From: Porpolomopsis calyptriformis
Lineage: Eukaryota > Basidiomycota > Agaricomycetes > Agaricales > Hygrophoraceae
Reading direction: 5' to 3'
NCBI GenBank assembly: GCA_951640195.1
Contig: OX621166.1
Coordinates: 2,534,501 to 2,598,500 of the forward strand
DNA: 64,000 bases
Position 1 is the first letter of the stretch. The number at the start of each line of letters is the position of its first letter. A program made the translations under genes and the position numbers. The notes beneath the pieces were generated by a model, which was given only the letters and a program-made list of their open reading frames with translations, was not told the origin of the DNA and made no database searches. Shown in pieces: positions 53,047-64,000 of the stretch.

Positions 53047-54970
53047 TCAGAGTAGAGGAGGAATTACAGCCGCAAGAATTACCATCAAGTGAAGCGGTTC
53101 TCTCTGCCGGTAACTACTTGCAAAATCTGTGGTTCTGATCGAAGGCTCGTGGCTTTGCTTCTTGCGAAATTGGTGTCGAGAGTTTAGTCTAGGGGGAATG
53201 GGTATTGTCAGAAAGGGCAGCGGTGGGAAGAATTGATAATACATAGCCAAGAGGGAGTTAGCATACACTAGAAAACTTTTTGGGTGAGAAGGGAAATCTC
53301 AAGGGAAGACAACGAAAACTCACACTTTTCGATAACAAAGTATACTCCCAGGAAAATTGAATTGTGAGGCATTGTGATCCACTGGGATGCATGCGAAATC
53401 AGCGCCGTACAAAAGAGGCTGATAATATGGACCGCTTACACAAACCGTAGAAACTATGGTAATCAGGCTATCGAAGAATCAGTACTGTACCTGCCAATAA
53501 GTCTGTACGATGGAGGCACCAACCAAGTGAGTAATCCGTTTTCCAGCGTATAGACCATGAGCGAGTCGACAACTTCCGTACTGAAGTTGCGGTCAGCCTT
53601 GACCCATGCGGCAAAGCAGGGGACAAACTTACACTTTTGATGACTTGACGCTACCCTCGCGCATGTTCCGTAAGAAATAGCACATGGATGCCGCGACAAC
53701 AATGTCGCAGCTGGAAGAAAGCACAAGACCCGTGGTGAAGATCCACTACAATAATTAGCCGAGTAGAAGTTAGAACCCTTGGTTGGAATCGGTACGCCGG
53801 ATGGTACATACTCCAGACCTACGACCAAATGTTACAAAGTTTTTCAGGAGCAACCTGGATTGACGCGAGAACAATAAGCGCAACGCCGAAAGAGGAGACA
53901 AAGGACTTGCATCTCAACAGTAGATCCTGCAACATTTGTAAGCAAAAGCGAACGCTCTGGATATCCATAAAGTCTTACCAGAAGCAGCCGCTGAAGACAT
54001 CTCGGTTGGTCAATGGCGCGATATAAATTCTTCGGAAGAGTTGCAAACTTACTTAACCGGAAGAAAGCAAGGATAACCTTACCAAGAATGTTCAGCAAAT
54101 AGAGATCAGACATTGAGAATGTAAAACTCACAATGGATGCGGTAATATAGGGGTTCTTGCTTACTGTAGCGAGTTACTCGGCGATGGAGGGCCAACAATA
54201 AATATGCCGAACTTACAGGCAAAAATCCGTTGTGCAAAAAACCTGAGCTAAGTTAGCGAAGTATCGGGCTGAAAATACAAGGTTTCATACCCTTGCACAA
54301 GGAACGTGATTAGTGCCTAGACACCATCCATTTCAGTCAGTTGCTTCGTTGAACTTGAGGTTGAACCTTACTGTAACAAAAACCGAGAGCTAAATCGAAT
54401 CGAAATCAGAATCAAGCTCAAGTCCCACTTTACGCGAACGTACTGCAAGGGTCCTGACAAAATGAAGCTAAATTAAACGAATGGATCTCGCAACAGAAAA
54501 CACTTACCAAGGAATAACGTCAATCTTCGTGGTATCCCCGAAATACGAAATAAAGTAACTCCACATCGTCGAACATAGACACGCGGTGTGGAAGATATCC
54601 AGCGCCCTGCATGAGGTATAGTGAGTATAGAGTACCCAACATCCAGATGATCAGAAAGGAACCGTACCAGACAGCAACGACCTTGGAAACACATGAGGGA
54701 TTCATTATAGGCAGAGGACGATGTTCTTGCCCTGATGCTTACCATACATTTAACTCTTCGTGAATCTTTCTCGAATAGTTTAAAATAGATCATCGACTGT
54801 GCACACACAAGTCCTGAGAGACTGCAAGGATCCACCATTAAGATCAACGACACGAAAAGAAAATCCGCAAGAGAAACTTACCCCAAGGCAATGAGACTGC
54901 CCAGGAGGAGAGGGCCATAACGTGTTGCGATTTCTGACGGTGCTCGTGCGGCGCTGGTTGTGGACGCCAT
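53047..54970 (-). CDS. DUF6534-type seven-helix membrane protein
   Basis: Start at 54970 (MASTTSAARAPSEIATRYGP), stop at 53047, with many short introns. Recognisable pieces in order: LLLGSLIALG, MIYFKLFEKDSRRVK, VAVWYGSFLIIWMLGTLYSL, LVTVLVQ-FLVQGFFAQRIF, SKNPYITASIV, SSSCDIVVAASMCYFLRNMR, STEVVDSLMVYTLENGLLT, and KMYANSLLAM-LNSR near the C-terminus. This is the common Agaricomycete family with a C-terminal DUF6534 domain (S-D-x2-V/I-A-x3-CYFL; NSLLA-LN-R). It is a plasma- or internal-membrane protein of unknown function. The exon order is certain; exact splice points are not. Confidence 0.75.
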
Positions 54971-55851
54971 CTCACGGTCAACGTGGAGGTTCTTCTCAAG
55001 AAACTGAACTTGCCCCGCTGGATTACTTATAAACCAACGTGGACAGATTTACAGATACCAAGAATTAATCGATCAAGTGCTGATACCAACCCCGCCTCGG
55101 CACTGGTTGTAAGGTCCAGGTAGACCCCTAAACTTTCCTTCAACTGAAGGCAAACCCACCGACGTCGCCGAGTCAATCCTGAAAGCACAGCCTTTAGATC
55201 TTCAGGTGACAGAATTCGTCTCCTGGGGAATCATGAAACGGGTTTGATAAGTAACCGGAGGAAAATGATGTAACATAAGGCAAACTTTCCGGTCAAATTA
55301 TTTGATGTCCGTTTCGCTCAGAGATCTGAAACTTAACCCCGCAACCAGGTACTGTAAGGATCATAAATTCACCGCTATGCCCTTCATCGACTAATTGTTG
55401 TGCAGACTTGATGCTGTGGTATCACTAACAATAGATCATTGGCAGTGATGGGGCGTGAGCAGACGCTTTTGCTACTCGGTTATTGTTTTTGCGCTTTGTT
55501 AGGTGGAGTGGAAAGAAAGATATGGTATGGCGACTACATATCAATTCTTGATCAGTGTCCTGCGGGCGGCAGCTTTTACTGAAAGACCTTCGATCAAGCC
55601 ACAGGGATGGGGGTTGGTAACCGACCCAGGTCCATGTTCGGAGTGCCAGGATTCAATTCTCCGCAGTGTGCAGAAAGTGTCAGATGGTAACTTGGAATTG
55701 CGATCAACGCAAGGTCAATGATCGGGAGCTTCCGAGCGTCAAAGGTGGGATGGATTAGATGACATGGCTTGGGACAATCGATAAGGATGTCATTTAACAC
55801 GTCAATCAGAAGCAACAATTGTAATGTTTGAGCAATAGGGTGTCTCTTTTC
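54971..55851. other. Intergenic
   Basis: Upstream of the DUF6534 gene and downstream of PP4. Short frames on both strands (55503-55721 +, 55594-55818 -) are not supported. No repeat recognised. Confidence 0.4.
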
Positions 55852-57477
55852 TCACAGAAAGTAGTCGGCTGGTGGACGCTTCGCTGGTATGGACCGCACA
55901 TCCTGAAGAGGATAAATCATGTGTATCAGCGTGGTGAGTAAATGAGCTTGGAAGGTAGGGAAGTCATTGGTTGGGTTGGGATGTTCACAGAGAAACCGAA
56001 AAGGTTGCAAGTACAAGGGTACTTCACTGATAGGAGGGGCTACGAGGATTAACTTACTGCTGGAGCGTGCTGGAAGACTTTGTATTCCTGACCGAGATGT
56101 TCATCAAGTTCGAGTATGGAAGCCACATTTCCGCATCTGAAATTTTACCATAATTATGAGCACCATTCGGAAGCTGATGAAGAAAAGAGATAATGGAGGA
56201 ATGGGGGAATGCAGAAACGAGGCAAACGACAACTAACCGGTAACAATAATTAGGCGCACTCCACACGGTGACAATAGTTCTATCGAACATCATTTTATAT
56301 CCTTCCATAGCCAGTTGATGAGCGCGTGCGATGAGGTCGATGGCGTTGTGATGGGCAAAAGGTTTTGCAATGTCTGCTCCAAAGAGAAAGCCTGCGCCGC
56401 GGGGAGAGAGTCCCCATCCTGATATATCTGTCCGTGAGAGTAAAGTGTGATGAAAAGGAAGGGTAAATGGAATCAGCGGAAGTTGTCGAACGTTTGGATG
56501 GGGGTAGAGATAGTACAAATTCACCATCCGGATCGGACCATAAAAGATCGCACATTGGCCCATCATGCGGAACTTCTTGCTTGCGGTCAATTGCGCGAAT
56601 CTAGTAAAGAAAATTAAGTTCGTTCTTACGCGCGTCAACGTGGAAATCGCAGAAAGGTGTAGAACAAGTGGGCCTTGACAGAAGACGGTTTGAATGAAGA
56701 GAAATAAACGACAAACCTGGTCAATTCCCTGTAAATTAGGGCTCAATCCTCCATGCACACAAAACACCCTCCCATCCACAATAGCTCCCAACGCCAAATA
56801 ATCAAATACTTCGCAGCACCATCTCCAAACATTCCCGCTACCGTACTTCCTCTGACACTCATCGTAAAATCCGTACACCTGTGTTATTTGTCGGGACTCG
56901 TGGTTCCCTCTGATGAGTGTTATGCGTTCTGGATAGCGGACTTTGAGAGCGAGAAGAAGAAGGAACGTTTCCACGCTGTAGAAGCCGCGATCTACAAAGT
57001 CACCTGCAAAGGAAAGGATGTTAGTACATGGGTTAGAACAACCCGGGAGACAGAGTAACGCTTACCCATAAAAAGATAATTCGTATCAGGACAGAAACCT
57101 CCCACTTTGAAAAGTTCCATCAGATCGAAAAATTGACCATGTATGTCACCGCATATCTATGTATCTGTTGGCGTCTGTGGGCACCAGTAGCCCGCTAACG
57201 TACCAGGGGATATGTTCGTACGTACCGTAACAGGGGAGTCAATAACTTGCACGTTTCCCTCCTCAATCAAGATTTCGCGCGCCTTGAAACACAGCCGTTT
57301 TACTTGTTCCTCGGAGATATATTCACACCGCAAAAGCTGTTCTATCTGTCTAACCAAAGATCAATCAAAGACGACGCACAGACCAGAGGTTGGTTTGACA
57401 ATCAACTTCCAGCGAACAGGCCGGCATGAGTGTGGTCGAATTTCTCGAATCACTCACCTGTCCAGGTCACTCGGCAT
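55852..57477 (-). CDS. PPH3: Serine/threonine protein phosphatase 4 catalytic subunit
   Basis: Start at 57477 (MPSDLDR), stop at 55852, about seven exons. Spliced sequence: [34 protein letters not shown]; then the PPP motifs with metal ligands, including the GNHE element in [97 protein letters not shown]; and the tail RPPADYFL. The C-terminal YFL is the methylated PP2A/PP4 tail, and the ADYFL form fits PP4 (Pph3). It dephosphorylates DNA-damage targets such as gamma-H2A with Psy2/Psy4-type subunits. It faces PRP38A across about 173 bp. Confidence 0.9.
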
Positions 57478-57650
57478 CTCTTTCGATGATACTTGTGAGG
57501 ATCCAGCGTCGTAATTGAGGTGACTGGAGATTGATCAAGTGAATGCATTACATCATCTGGCCACATCCAATCTTATCCCGGACGTGGTTCACGAAATCTG
57601 GGGCGGAAGCGTATTCAACAAGTTATTGCCGTTAACGGTGTTATTCTACC

Positions 57651-58582
57651 ATGGCGAATACCACTGTGCGAGGAGCACAGGCAATTCACGGTCAAAACCC
57701 CCAGGTATCTTTCCATCTCTTCTCGGTATAGTATTCTGTTCTTATGTTCCCCATCAGCTTTTGGTGGAATCTGTCATACGAAGCCGGATCTATGAATCAG
57801 GTTATTGGAAGGAGCATTGCTTTGCTTTAACAGGTCCGTTTCATCTCTGCAGTTCTTGTGCGCATGAGTGAAAGGACCCTGCTAGCCGAAAGTATAATCG
57901 ACAAATCCATTGAACTTCGTTGTATTGGAGGAGTTTATGGTAACCAAAGGCCCACTGAATTCTTATGTTTGCTCTTGAAGCTACTGCAAATCCAGCCGGA
58001 TAAAGAGATTTTGGTGGAATATCTCAGAGCAGATGAGTTCAAGTAAGTCCCTTTCCGAATTCTTCATGTAACGGGTATTGACGATGTCACAGGTACTTGA
58101 GAGCACTTGCGGCATTATATATACGCATGACATTTCGCGCCGTTGATGTGTACGAACTGCTGGAACCCCTGCTCAAAGATTACAGAAAGCTTCGTTATCG
58201 AAATATGAGTCTGCATCTTGCCTTTATTGATCTCACGGCGGTTTCTCATCATACCACATTCACAGCCGGGTACTCACTCACATTCATGGATCAATTTGTC
58301 GATTCGTTGTTGAATGAGGAGAGAGTTTGCGACATCATCATGCCCAGACTGGTCAAACGGCAAGTTCTGGAGGAAAACGATGACATAGGACCTAGAAAAA
58401 GTCGTTTGTTGGATGCTATGGAAGGATTGAGTGATCAGGATAGCGCCAAGAGTCGAAGCTCAAGCCCGGACACTTCGCCAGCTCCCGGATCACCATATGT
58501 ATCTCGCAGTCCTTCTCCACAAAGCCCTTCATCGATCGACTCTCAGCCTCCGAACAAGGGAGAAGATGATGAAGGTGTATGA
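57651..58582 (+). CDS. PRP38: Pre-mRNA-splicing factor 38 (PRP38A)
   Basis: Four exons: MANTTVRGAQAIHGQNPQ, then LLVESVIRSRIYESGYWKEH, CFALT, AESIIDKSIELRCIGGVYG, PTEFLCLLLKLLQIQPDKEI and YLRALAALYIRMTFRAVDVY, ELLEPLLKDYRKLR, with MPRLVKR near the end. This is the full Prp38 domain (about 180 residues). A tail of SRSSSPDTSP and SRSPSPQSPSS repeats resembles the RS-rich tail of metazoan PRP38A. The protein belongs to the U4/U6.U5 tri-snRNP/B complex and promotes spliceosome activation in the nucleus. Its stop codon lies 9 bp from the stop of the convergent uL15m gene. Confidence 0.93.
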
Positions 58583-58591
58583 ACGTAATGT

Positions 58592-59547
58592 TCATTTTTT
58601 TTCTACCTTTACATCGAACTGCTGCTTTTTCCATACTCCCAACTCCTTGGAAAGAGTTTTCCAGCGCTCTTCCACGTAAGGCAAACCTCCAAGGGTTTCC
58701 AGGTGCTTTGGAGATAAATACCCTCTGTTATGGAATTTCCCATACCACACTGCACGGAGTCAGCGGTAAAGAAGAGAAGCAAAGGAGGTAAACCTTACTG
58801 ATATCTTCGCGACGTGTGGGTGCTGCAGAAGTTCGGTCTATCCTTCCTTTGACGCAATCGCGGAGAGCGAGAGCGTTGTAGTACTTGCAAGTGACTGTGC
58901 CACTGGCTTTCTCGATGGCCTTAATGGCGATTTTAGAGGCTCTCGAAGGAGTGATGTGGACAACTGTTGTGAAGCGTTCCGCGCCCTGAACTACGAGGTC
59001 AGACCAGGATGTAAAAGAATAAATGACAGGCGCTCGCATCTCCCAGGAGTTTAATACCATCATGGACGTTGTGCACACATCCACTTAGAAGGAGCTCGCG
59101 CGCAGTGATCGGCTTTGAAGGCGATGAAGATAATCGACCTTTGCGGATCCATTCTTGCAGTCGGTCCAAGTTGACGGGTGCCCATGTTTTTTGGTTCCTT
59201 GTTGACAGAAACGAGATGAAACTCTGCCAAAATCGTCGGAATAGATGACAAGATAACATACTGATTTACGAAGCCTCGTTTGGGAAAGAGCTTTGTTATA
59301 GGCGTCTGTCCTCCTTCGAAGCCAGCCTTCGGTCCTGGTCCAGAACGAGAATTTTGCCCATTATGACCGCGTCCGGAGGTGCCTCCTCGGCCACTTCCCT
59401 GACCTCTTCCGACCCGCTTTCGCTATAAAATGGATTGTAGCCAGTGTGAATTCATATGTAAGGTGAACTGACAGCACGCTGGGAGTTCAGGCCTGGTGAA
59501 AGATTAGCTAGACTTATTCGAGGTGGGCGAAACCGCGAAATTGACAT
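58592..59547 (-). CDS. MRPL10: Mitochondrial large-subunit ribosomal protein uL15m
   Basis: Start at 59547; the first 22 residues ([20 protein letters not shown]) are basic and Ser-rich, a good mitochondrial presequence. After an intron with GTCAGT donor: [40 protein letters not shown] and RGF, the hallmark of uL15. Later exons: [58 protein letters not shown] and [10 protein letters not shown]. The end is [22 protein letters not shown] and VEKK. The intron after LLGD appears to begin with GC instead of GT (see findings). It helps form the mitoribosomal exit region. Divergent from MOD5 and convergent with PRP38A. Confidence 0.9.
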
Positions 59548-61479
59548 GCCAAGCGCCTGTGTGTTGGTGTTTGTTTCCGTGGTCTGTTCACTTCTTTGTA
59601 CGGCAATGCGCCCTCTGATCGCGATATGCGGGACTACCGGTGTCGGCAAGTCAAAACTGGGTATCGAACTTGCTGTGCGGTTGACTAAAAATACACAACG
59701 TGAGGCAAGGATCATCAACGCAGACTCTATGCAAGTTTATGCTGGTATGGATATTCTTACCAACAAAGTACCTGCTGCCGAAAGACAAGGTGTTGAACAC
59801 CTTCTCATGGGTTTCAAACAACCTGGTGAGCAATATGTTGTGGGGCAGTGGGTCCAAGATGCAGTTGCCGCGGTGTGTCCGCGTCAATCAATGTTATCTT
59901 GCGTCGAACTAACCAGTGTCTCCATAGATCGAGGAAACTCACCTGAGGAATCAAATACCCATTGTTGTAGGCGGGACAGCGTACTGGATTCAACATCTCC
60001 TATTTCCAGGCCGACTGTTATCATCTGCCCCCGTATTAACCGAAAAATCTGCCCAAGGGAGTCCCCCATTGTCCAATGAAGTCGCGGAATCCATTTCTAC
60101 ACTTCCTCCCCACCTGTTAGAATGCTTTGAAAGTCTTCCAGAACAACCACCATCAGCTTCAGCAAATCCTGAAGCCGCCCTTTCTCTTCATGGCCTTTTA
60201 ACCATCCTCGATCCGATCGTAGCAGCCCGTTGGCATTGGAGGGATACACGGAAAGTCTTGCGCAGCCTTCGGATCATAAAAGAATCTGGGCGTAGAGCTA
60301 GTGACATATTCATTGATCAATCTCAATTCAATCTTACACCCAGGTTCGACTTGGATTGCTTCTTGTCAGCTATTGATCTCTCCATCTCTTTTAGATACCC
60401 TACTCTTTGCTTCTGGCTATATGCTGATCCTTCTGTCCTTTACTCACGATTGGACGCGCGCGTCGAAGAGATGATAGAGGTTCTCCACCAGTTTTTTCTT
60501 CCATTCTGCGGCTCACGAACAGCTAGCAAGGCGTTTTGGAGGAGATTGGCCATTTGCGAGAGATGGCCACGTCGCCTTCTGCAGAAAGTGTTGTTCCGTC
60601 CGATGCGGGCTCTAACTCGAACGAGGGGACAGCGGATCACACTTTGGGTGTCTATCAATCCATCGGTACTTCAATTTCCGTCAGTACTCGTGACTGGGAA
60701 ATCCGACAATGGATCCTACAGGTTATAGAGAATTTGACCAATATCTGGCATCGTCAACTCAATCAGAAGAATCGCTCCGTCATGCGATTGAGCGGATGAA
60801 GCAGTCAACTCGACAGTATGCCAAAAGGCAGATTGTGTGGATTCGCAATAAACTATTACCAGCGGTTTACGCAGCCAACTCCGAAAAGATGATGATTCCG
60901 ATCTACTTGTTAGATGCAACTGGTGGGCGCACTCGCCCTCATCGCTTTCTCAAAGTGCAACGATCATTGTTATTTTCTGGATAGAATTGGGCAACAGGTG
61001 GTACTCGGATGTTTTAAATCTAGCTGAGACCATTACCCAAGGTTTCCCTTTCTCGTTTGGAGTAATCAGACGAACTAAAAATGTTGCAGGTTTTTTGGGC
61101 GGTGGAGAACTTCCGGATCCTTTGGAACTGTCACAGGTTGCACGGAAGATGCTAACTGTTGACAACAAACCGATCGAGTCTGTTTCTATCGTGTGAGGTA
61201 TACTGAAGCTTACACAGTTCTTTTAGTCCGATCTCGGTCCTGGCCGCCCGACAGAAGCTAATCTGTCCGGTATGCACCATTAAGGGGGACCGACCCGTCA
61301 TGGTCGAGGTTGTGGGATGGGAAGCCCACCAGCGAGCTCGTCTTCACAGGCGGCTTGCTAAAAAGAAACGCAGAGACGAGACCGGAGATAAGAGGCTGCA
61401 ATCCTCCGAATTTCCCATGTCAAGTCTCACGGTGGAAAACCAAAAAATTGGACTGTCGCTTTTTCAAGAAGACCCTTGA
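59546..61479 (+). CDS. MOD5: tRNA dimethylallyltransferase (isopentenyltransferase)
   Basis: Two in-frame starts exist: 59546 (with a 20-residue hydrophobic extension) and 59606 (MRPLIAICGTTGVGKSKLGI). The P-loop GTTGVGKS, INADSMQVYAGMDI, NKVPAAERQGVEHLLMG and, after an intron, IPIVVGGTAYWIQHLLFPGR are family hallmarks. Later exons give DTRKVLRSLRI, YPTLCFWLYADP, LDARVEEMIE, YAKRQIVWIRNKLLP and LGNRWYSDVLNLA. A C-terminal C2H2-like finger (CPVCTIKGDRPVMVEVVGWE, then AHQRARLHRRL) ends the protein, as in fungal Mod5 and TRIT1. It adds isopentenyl to A37 of tRNAs. About seven introns. Confidence 0.9.
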
Positions 61480-61848
61480 CTGGAAATAAACTTTATCCAC
61501 GGACATATGGCGACATACATCACGCCACATTGAGTTTGACTGTGCTTGGTCGTCGGGGAAGGCAAACCTACCAATCAAGAGTGTCGGTTGTCAGTCTTGC
61601 AACATAGAGCAGCGCCCATAAAAACCCAGTCAGGGACGAAGGATGCCAAATAGTGCAAGAGGAAAAAAGTATAAGATTTGGGCATCTCGGTGCTTTTAAA
61701 GTGAATCCTTGAAACTGAACGTGATCGTGATCGATCTTCAGTGATCGTGGGTCTACTTCCGCCTATTCGAGCTTGGATATCACACACACCTGATGGCGGA
61801 GCGAAATGTTATTAACCCGTCTTTCCACCTTGAAAAACCTATATCGCT
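61480..61848. other. Intergenic
   Basis: Tandem spacing between MOD5 and the G-alpha gene, both on +. It contains short repeated GTGATCGTG-type words near 61720-61750. No gene recognised. Confidence 0.4.
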
Positions 61849-63762
61849 ATGGACCCCTTATCTCAAGCGATCGCTCCCCCAGCAAACGAATCACCGGAGC
61901 AACAACGTGTGAGGGAGCAAAAGGAAGAAGAGGCTCGGTACAGAAGTTCTCAGATAGACGAGGTCCTCAAGGCCGAAAGAAATGCCATGAAGAAAAAAAG
62001 GAAACCAATCAAGATCCTGGTCTTGGGACAAAGCGAAAGCGGTTTGTTGTTCTCTCGAATCGAAATAAGCCTCGCATAATCCCATTCTTAGGCAAGTCGA
62101 CGACGATTAAAAGTAAGCACGTCCTCCTTGTGATTCGCAGGAGTGACAACACTTGTCTGCTGGCTGTCCAGATTTTCAGCTAGGATATGCTCGAGACTCC
62201 TGGATGGAAGAACGCGCCTCCTGGCGAACAGTCATTTACCTGAACCTCGTTCGTTCAGTCAATATGATCCTGGATCTCATCGCAGACGAGATGTTGAGGC
62301 CATCTCCGGCATCTGAACAGTCCTCGTCAAGCTCTCCTAATACCTCTGGCCAACCCCTTTCCTTTTCCGGACCACTCAAGGTTCTTAGGCTTCGTCTCGG
62401 ACCTCTCCAACATATACAAAAGGATCTTGAATCTTTCCTTGGCTCGGGTTCCTTGGAACCTGCTGACCTTTCGACAACTTACCCATCTACTCCCGTTGGT
62501 ACCTTTCTCGACCGTGAACACTCGCCTGAGCGACTTCATTCCCACGAATTCTTTATCCGTTCAAACTGTGGATGGAAGAGTGCATTGGATAAAGTACGGA
62601 TGTCCCTTCGCGGCTCTGAGGATGGGGAGTCCCCCAAGACATCGCTTAAAAGGGCAGACGAGGTCTCTGAGGTTATCCGTAGTTGCAGAGAAGACATCTC
62701 AGCCTTATGGAGAGATCCGGTGGTCCGAGAACTCTTGAAGAGACACAATGTGGTGTTGGAGGATTCCCCAGGATTGTGCGATTTTATCTCTGATACTACC
62801 TTCAGACTATTTGACACGGTACAACAGCTTTCTCAATGATGTCGATCGCATCTCGGACCCCAGCTATGAGCCTTCCGATAGAGATGTGCTTCGTGCCAGA
62901 CTGCGTACCATCGGCGTACAAGAGTACCGCTTTTTTCTCGACGGAGGTGAGATAACCTCCATCTTCTCGTATGAAGCCAACAACTCCTTTGTGATATCAC
63001 CTGGCACTGACTATTCCTAATCACTTCTTGGGTAGACTTGGACCGAGGAAGAGAATGGCTTATGTACGACGTCTCCGGCATTCGCACCTTCGTTCGTTCT
63101 CTCCACTTTCTTCGAAACCTCTGACTGAGACAAGCCTAGCGTGCTGCATGGATGCCATTCTTTGACGATGTTGATGCGATCATATTCCTAGCTCCTATCT
63201 CCGCCATTGATGAAGTCCTCGCCGAAGATCGCCGCGTCAATCGTTTCCAGGACTCGCTTCTCCTGTGGCGCGCGATCTGTTCAAGCAAGCTTCTCACCGA
63301 TGTTCAGTTGATTCTGTTTTTGAACAAGTGCGACTTGCTCTCGAAGAAGCTGAAGAACAATCGAGTGCAAATCAAGGACCACATCCCGGAATACAAAGAC
63401 AGGGATAACGACATCAAAACCGCATTGAAGTGTGAGTTCTCGCCTTTATCTTACACAATCTCTCAATCCAATCCTCGCAGACTTTCACAAAGTATTCAAA
63501 ACTATCATGGTATCTCACCGCCCGGAGCAGACATTCTTCGCCCACGTAACATCAGTTGTGGTGTGTATCGCTCAAGATCATACTTCATTGACTGCCTCAT
63601 GCAAACTATAGGACACGAAAGCAACGGCTGGAACTCTTGTACAAGGTCAGAGTTCAAGCCATTTATCCTGACTTGAGATGCCGCTTACAACGAACTCCCT
63701 TCTCTTTAACAGTTAAAGAGAAGATTCTCCGAGACCTGCTCTATGAGAGTGGCCTCGTTTGA
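61849..63762 (+). CDS. Large atypical heterotrimeric G-protein alpha subunit
   Basis: Start at 61849, stop at 63762, several introns. The N-terminus is long and charged (EEEARYRSSQIDEVLKAERN). P-loop: LVLGQSESG-KSTTIKN, split by a phase-1 intron. A long helical domain with a Ser-rich insert (about 130 residues) contains RASWRTVIYLNLVRSVNMIL and ISALWRDPVVRELLKR. Switch I reads DVLRARLRTIGVQEYRF. Switch II is REWLMYDVSGIRTF-RAAWMP instead of DVGGQR..RKKW, so the catalytic Gln and one switch Gly are absent. VDAIIFLAPIS and LILFLNKCDLL (NKxD) are intact. The C-terminus is KEKILRDLLYESGLV. Large G-alpha paralogues of this type are common in Agaricomycetes. Slow or no GTP hydrolysis is inferred; no myristoylation Gly follows Met1. 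Confidence 0.88.
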
Positions 63763-64000
63763 TGATGGTTGATGTGCTGCCCAAGCCATTTATTCACATT
63801 CACACCCCTTATCTCAGAAATACTGCCAAACGAGGGTTACCGATGGTGACATGTATATAACTTTGACTTGAGGAAGTCTATATATTACAACACTACACGC
63901 GTCCATATATGCCGACCTGGCAACAAATGTGAAATTGCGTTACACTGTGGTCAAGTTCACATCCACGCCGACTCCAAATTCACACATGCTGCGTTTGGTC
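63763..64000. other. Trailing intergenic sequence
   Basis: 3' flank of the G-alpha gene. No further gene recognised before the window ends. Confidence 0.4.

Overview
This window is nuclear DNA of a filamentous basidiomycete, most likely a mushroom-forming Agaricomycete. Genes are dense, lie on both strands and are split by many short introns (about 45-80 bp, GT..AG, with GTATGT/GTACGT/GTGAGT-type donors). It carries fungal housekeeping genes (MED31, ATG5, UCH37, PRP38, PP4, uL15m, MOD5) beside families expanded in Agaricomycetes (DUF6534 membrane proteins, F-box proteins, MYND and HNH proteins, a large atypical G-alpha subunit, a NACHT/NB-ARC-TPR protein). No rRNA, tRNA, CRISPR array or recognisable transposase was seen. 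All gene models are manual splice reconstructions from the sequence alone.

Layout. 0-12 kb is accessory: a long perfect-core hairpin, an F-box gene with an apparent frameshift, an NLR-like STAND protein with nearly identical TPR repeats, two tandem paralogues with E-x-D and E-x-K motifs like DXO/Rai1 decapping nucleases, and an aldo-keto reductase. 12-24 kb holds a coiled-coil protein, the divergent pair UCH37/MED31, an SLC35C2-type transporter, a Zn2Cys6 regulator that seems to lose its C-terminus, a gene-poor 2.3 kb stretch and ATG5. 24-31 kb has unassigned coding-like exons, a polytopic membrane protein, a decayed MYND gene and an intronless protein that looks bacterial in style.

31-44 kb: an amino-acid permease; a coiled-coil protein joined to a bacterial-type mannose-1-phosphate guanylyltransferase (candidate horizontal transfer); a PAXX-like end-joining factor with a C-terminal Ku-binding-like motif; a secreted protein with three almost identical 54-bp repeats; nicotinamide riboside kinase; fumarate reductase fused to cytochrome b5; and a second PD-(D/E)XK-like protein. 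44-55 kb: a large ankyrin protein, a broken HNH gene, an Agaricomycete protein of unknown function, a single-pass membrane protein and a DUF6534 protein.

55.8-63.8 kb is a compact housekeeping block: PP4 catalytic subunit <-> PRP38A (divergent), PRP38A and mitochondrial uL15 (convergent, stop codons 9 bp apart), uL15m <-> MOD5 (divergent, start codons overlapping or 58 bp apart), then a large atypical G-alpha subunit. The most notable accessory features are the nuclease-like and STAND proteins between 2.6 and 9.1 kb, the bacterial-type ManC fusion, the PAXX candidate and the 53-bp hairpin.
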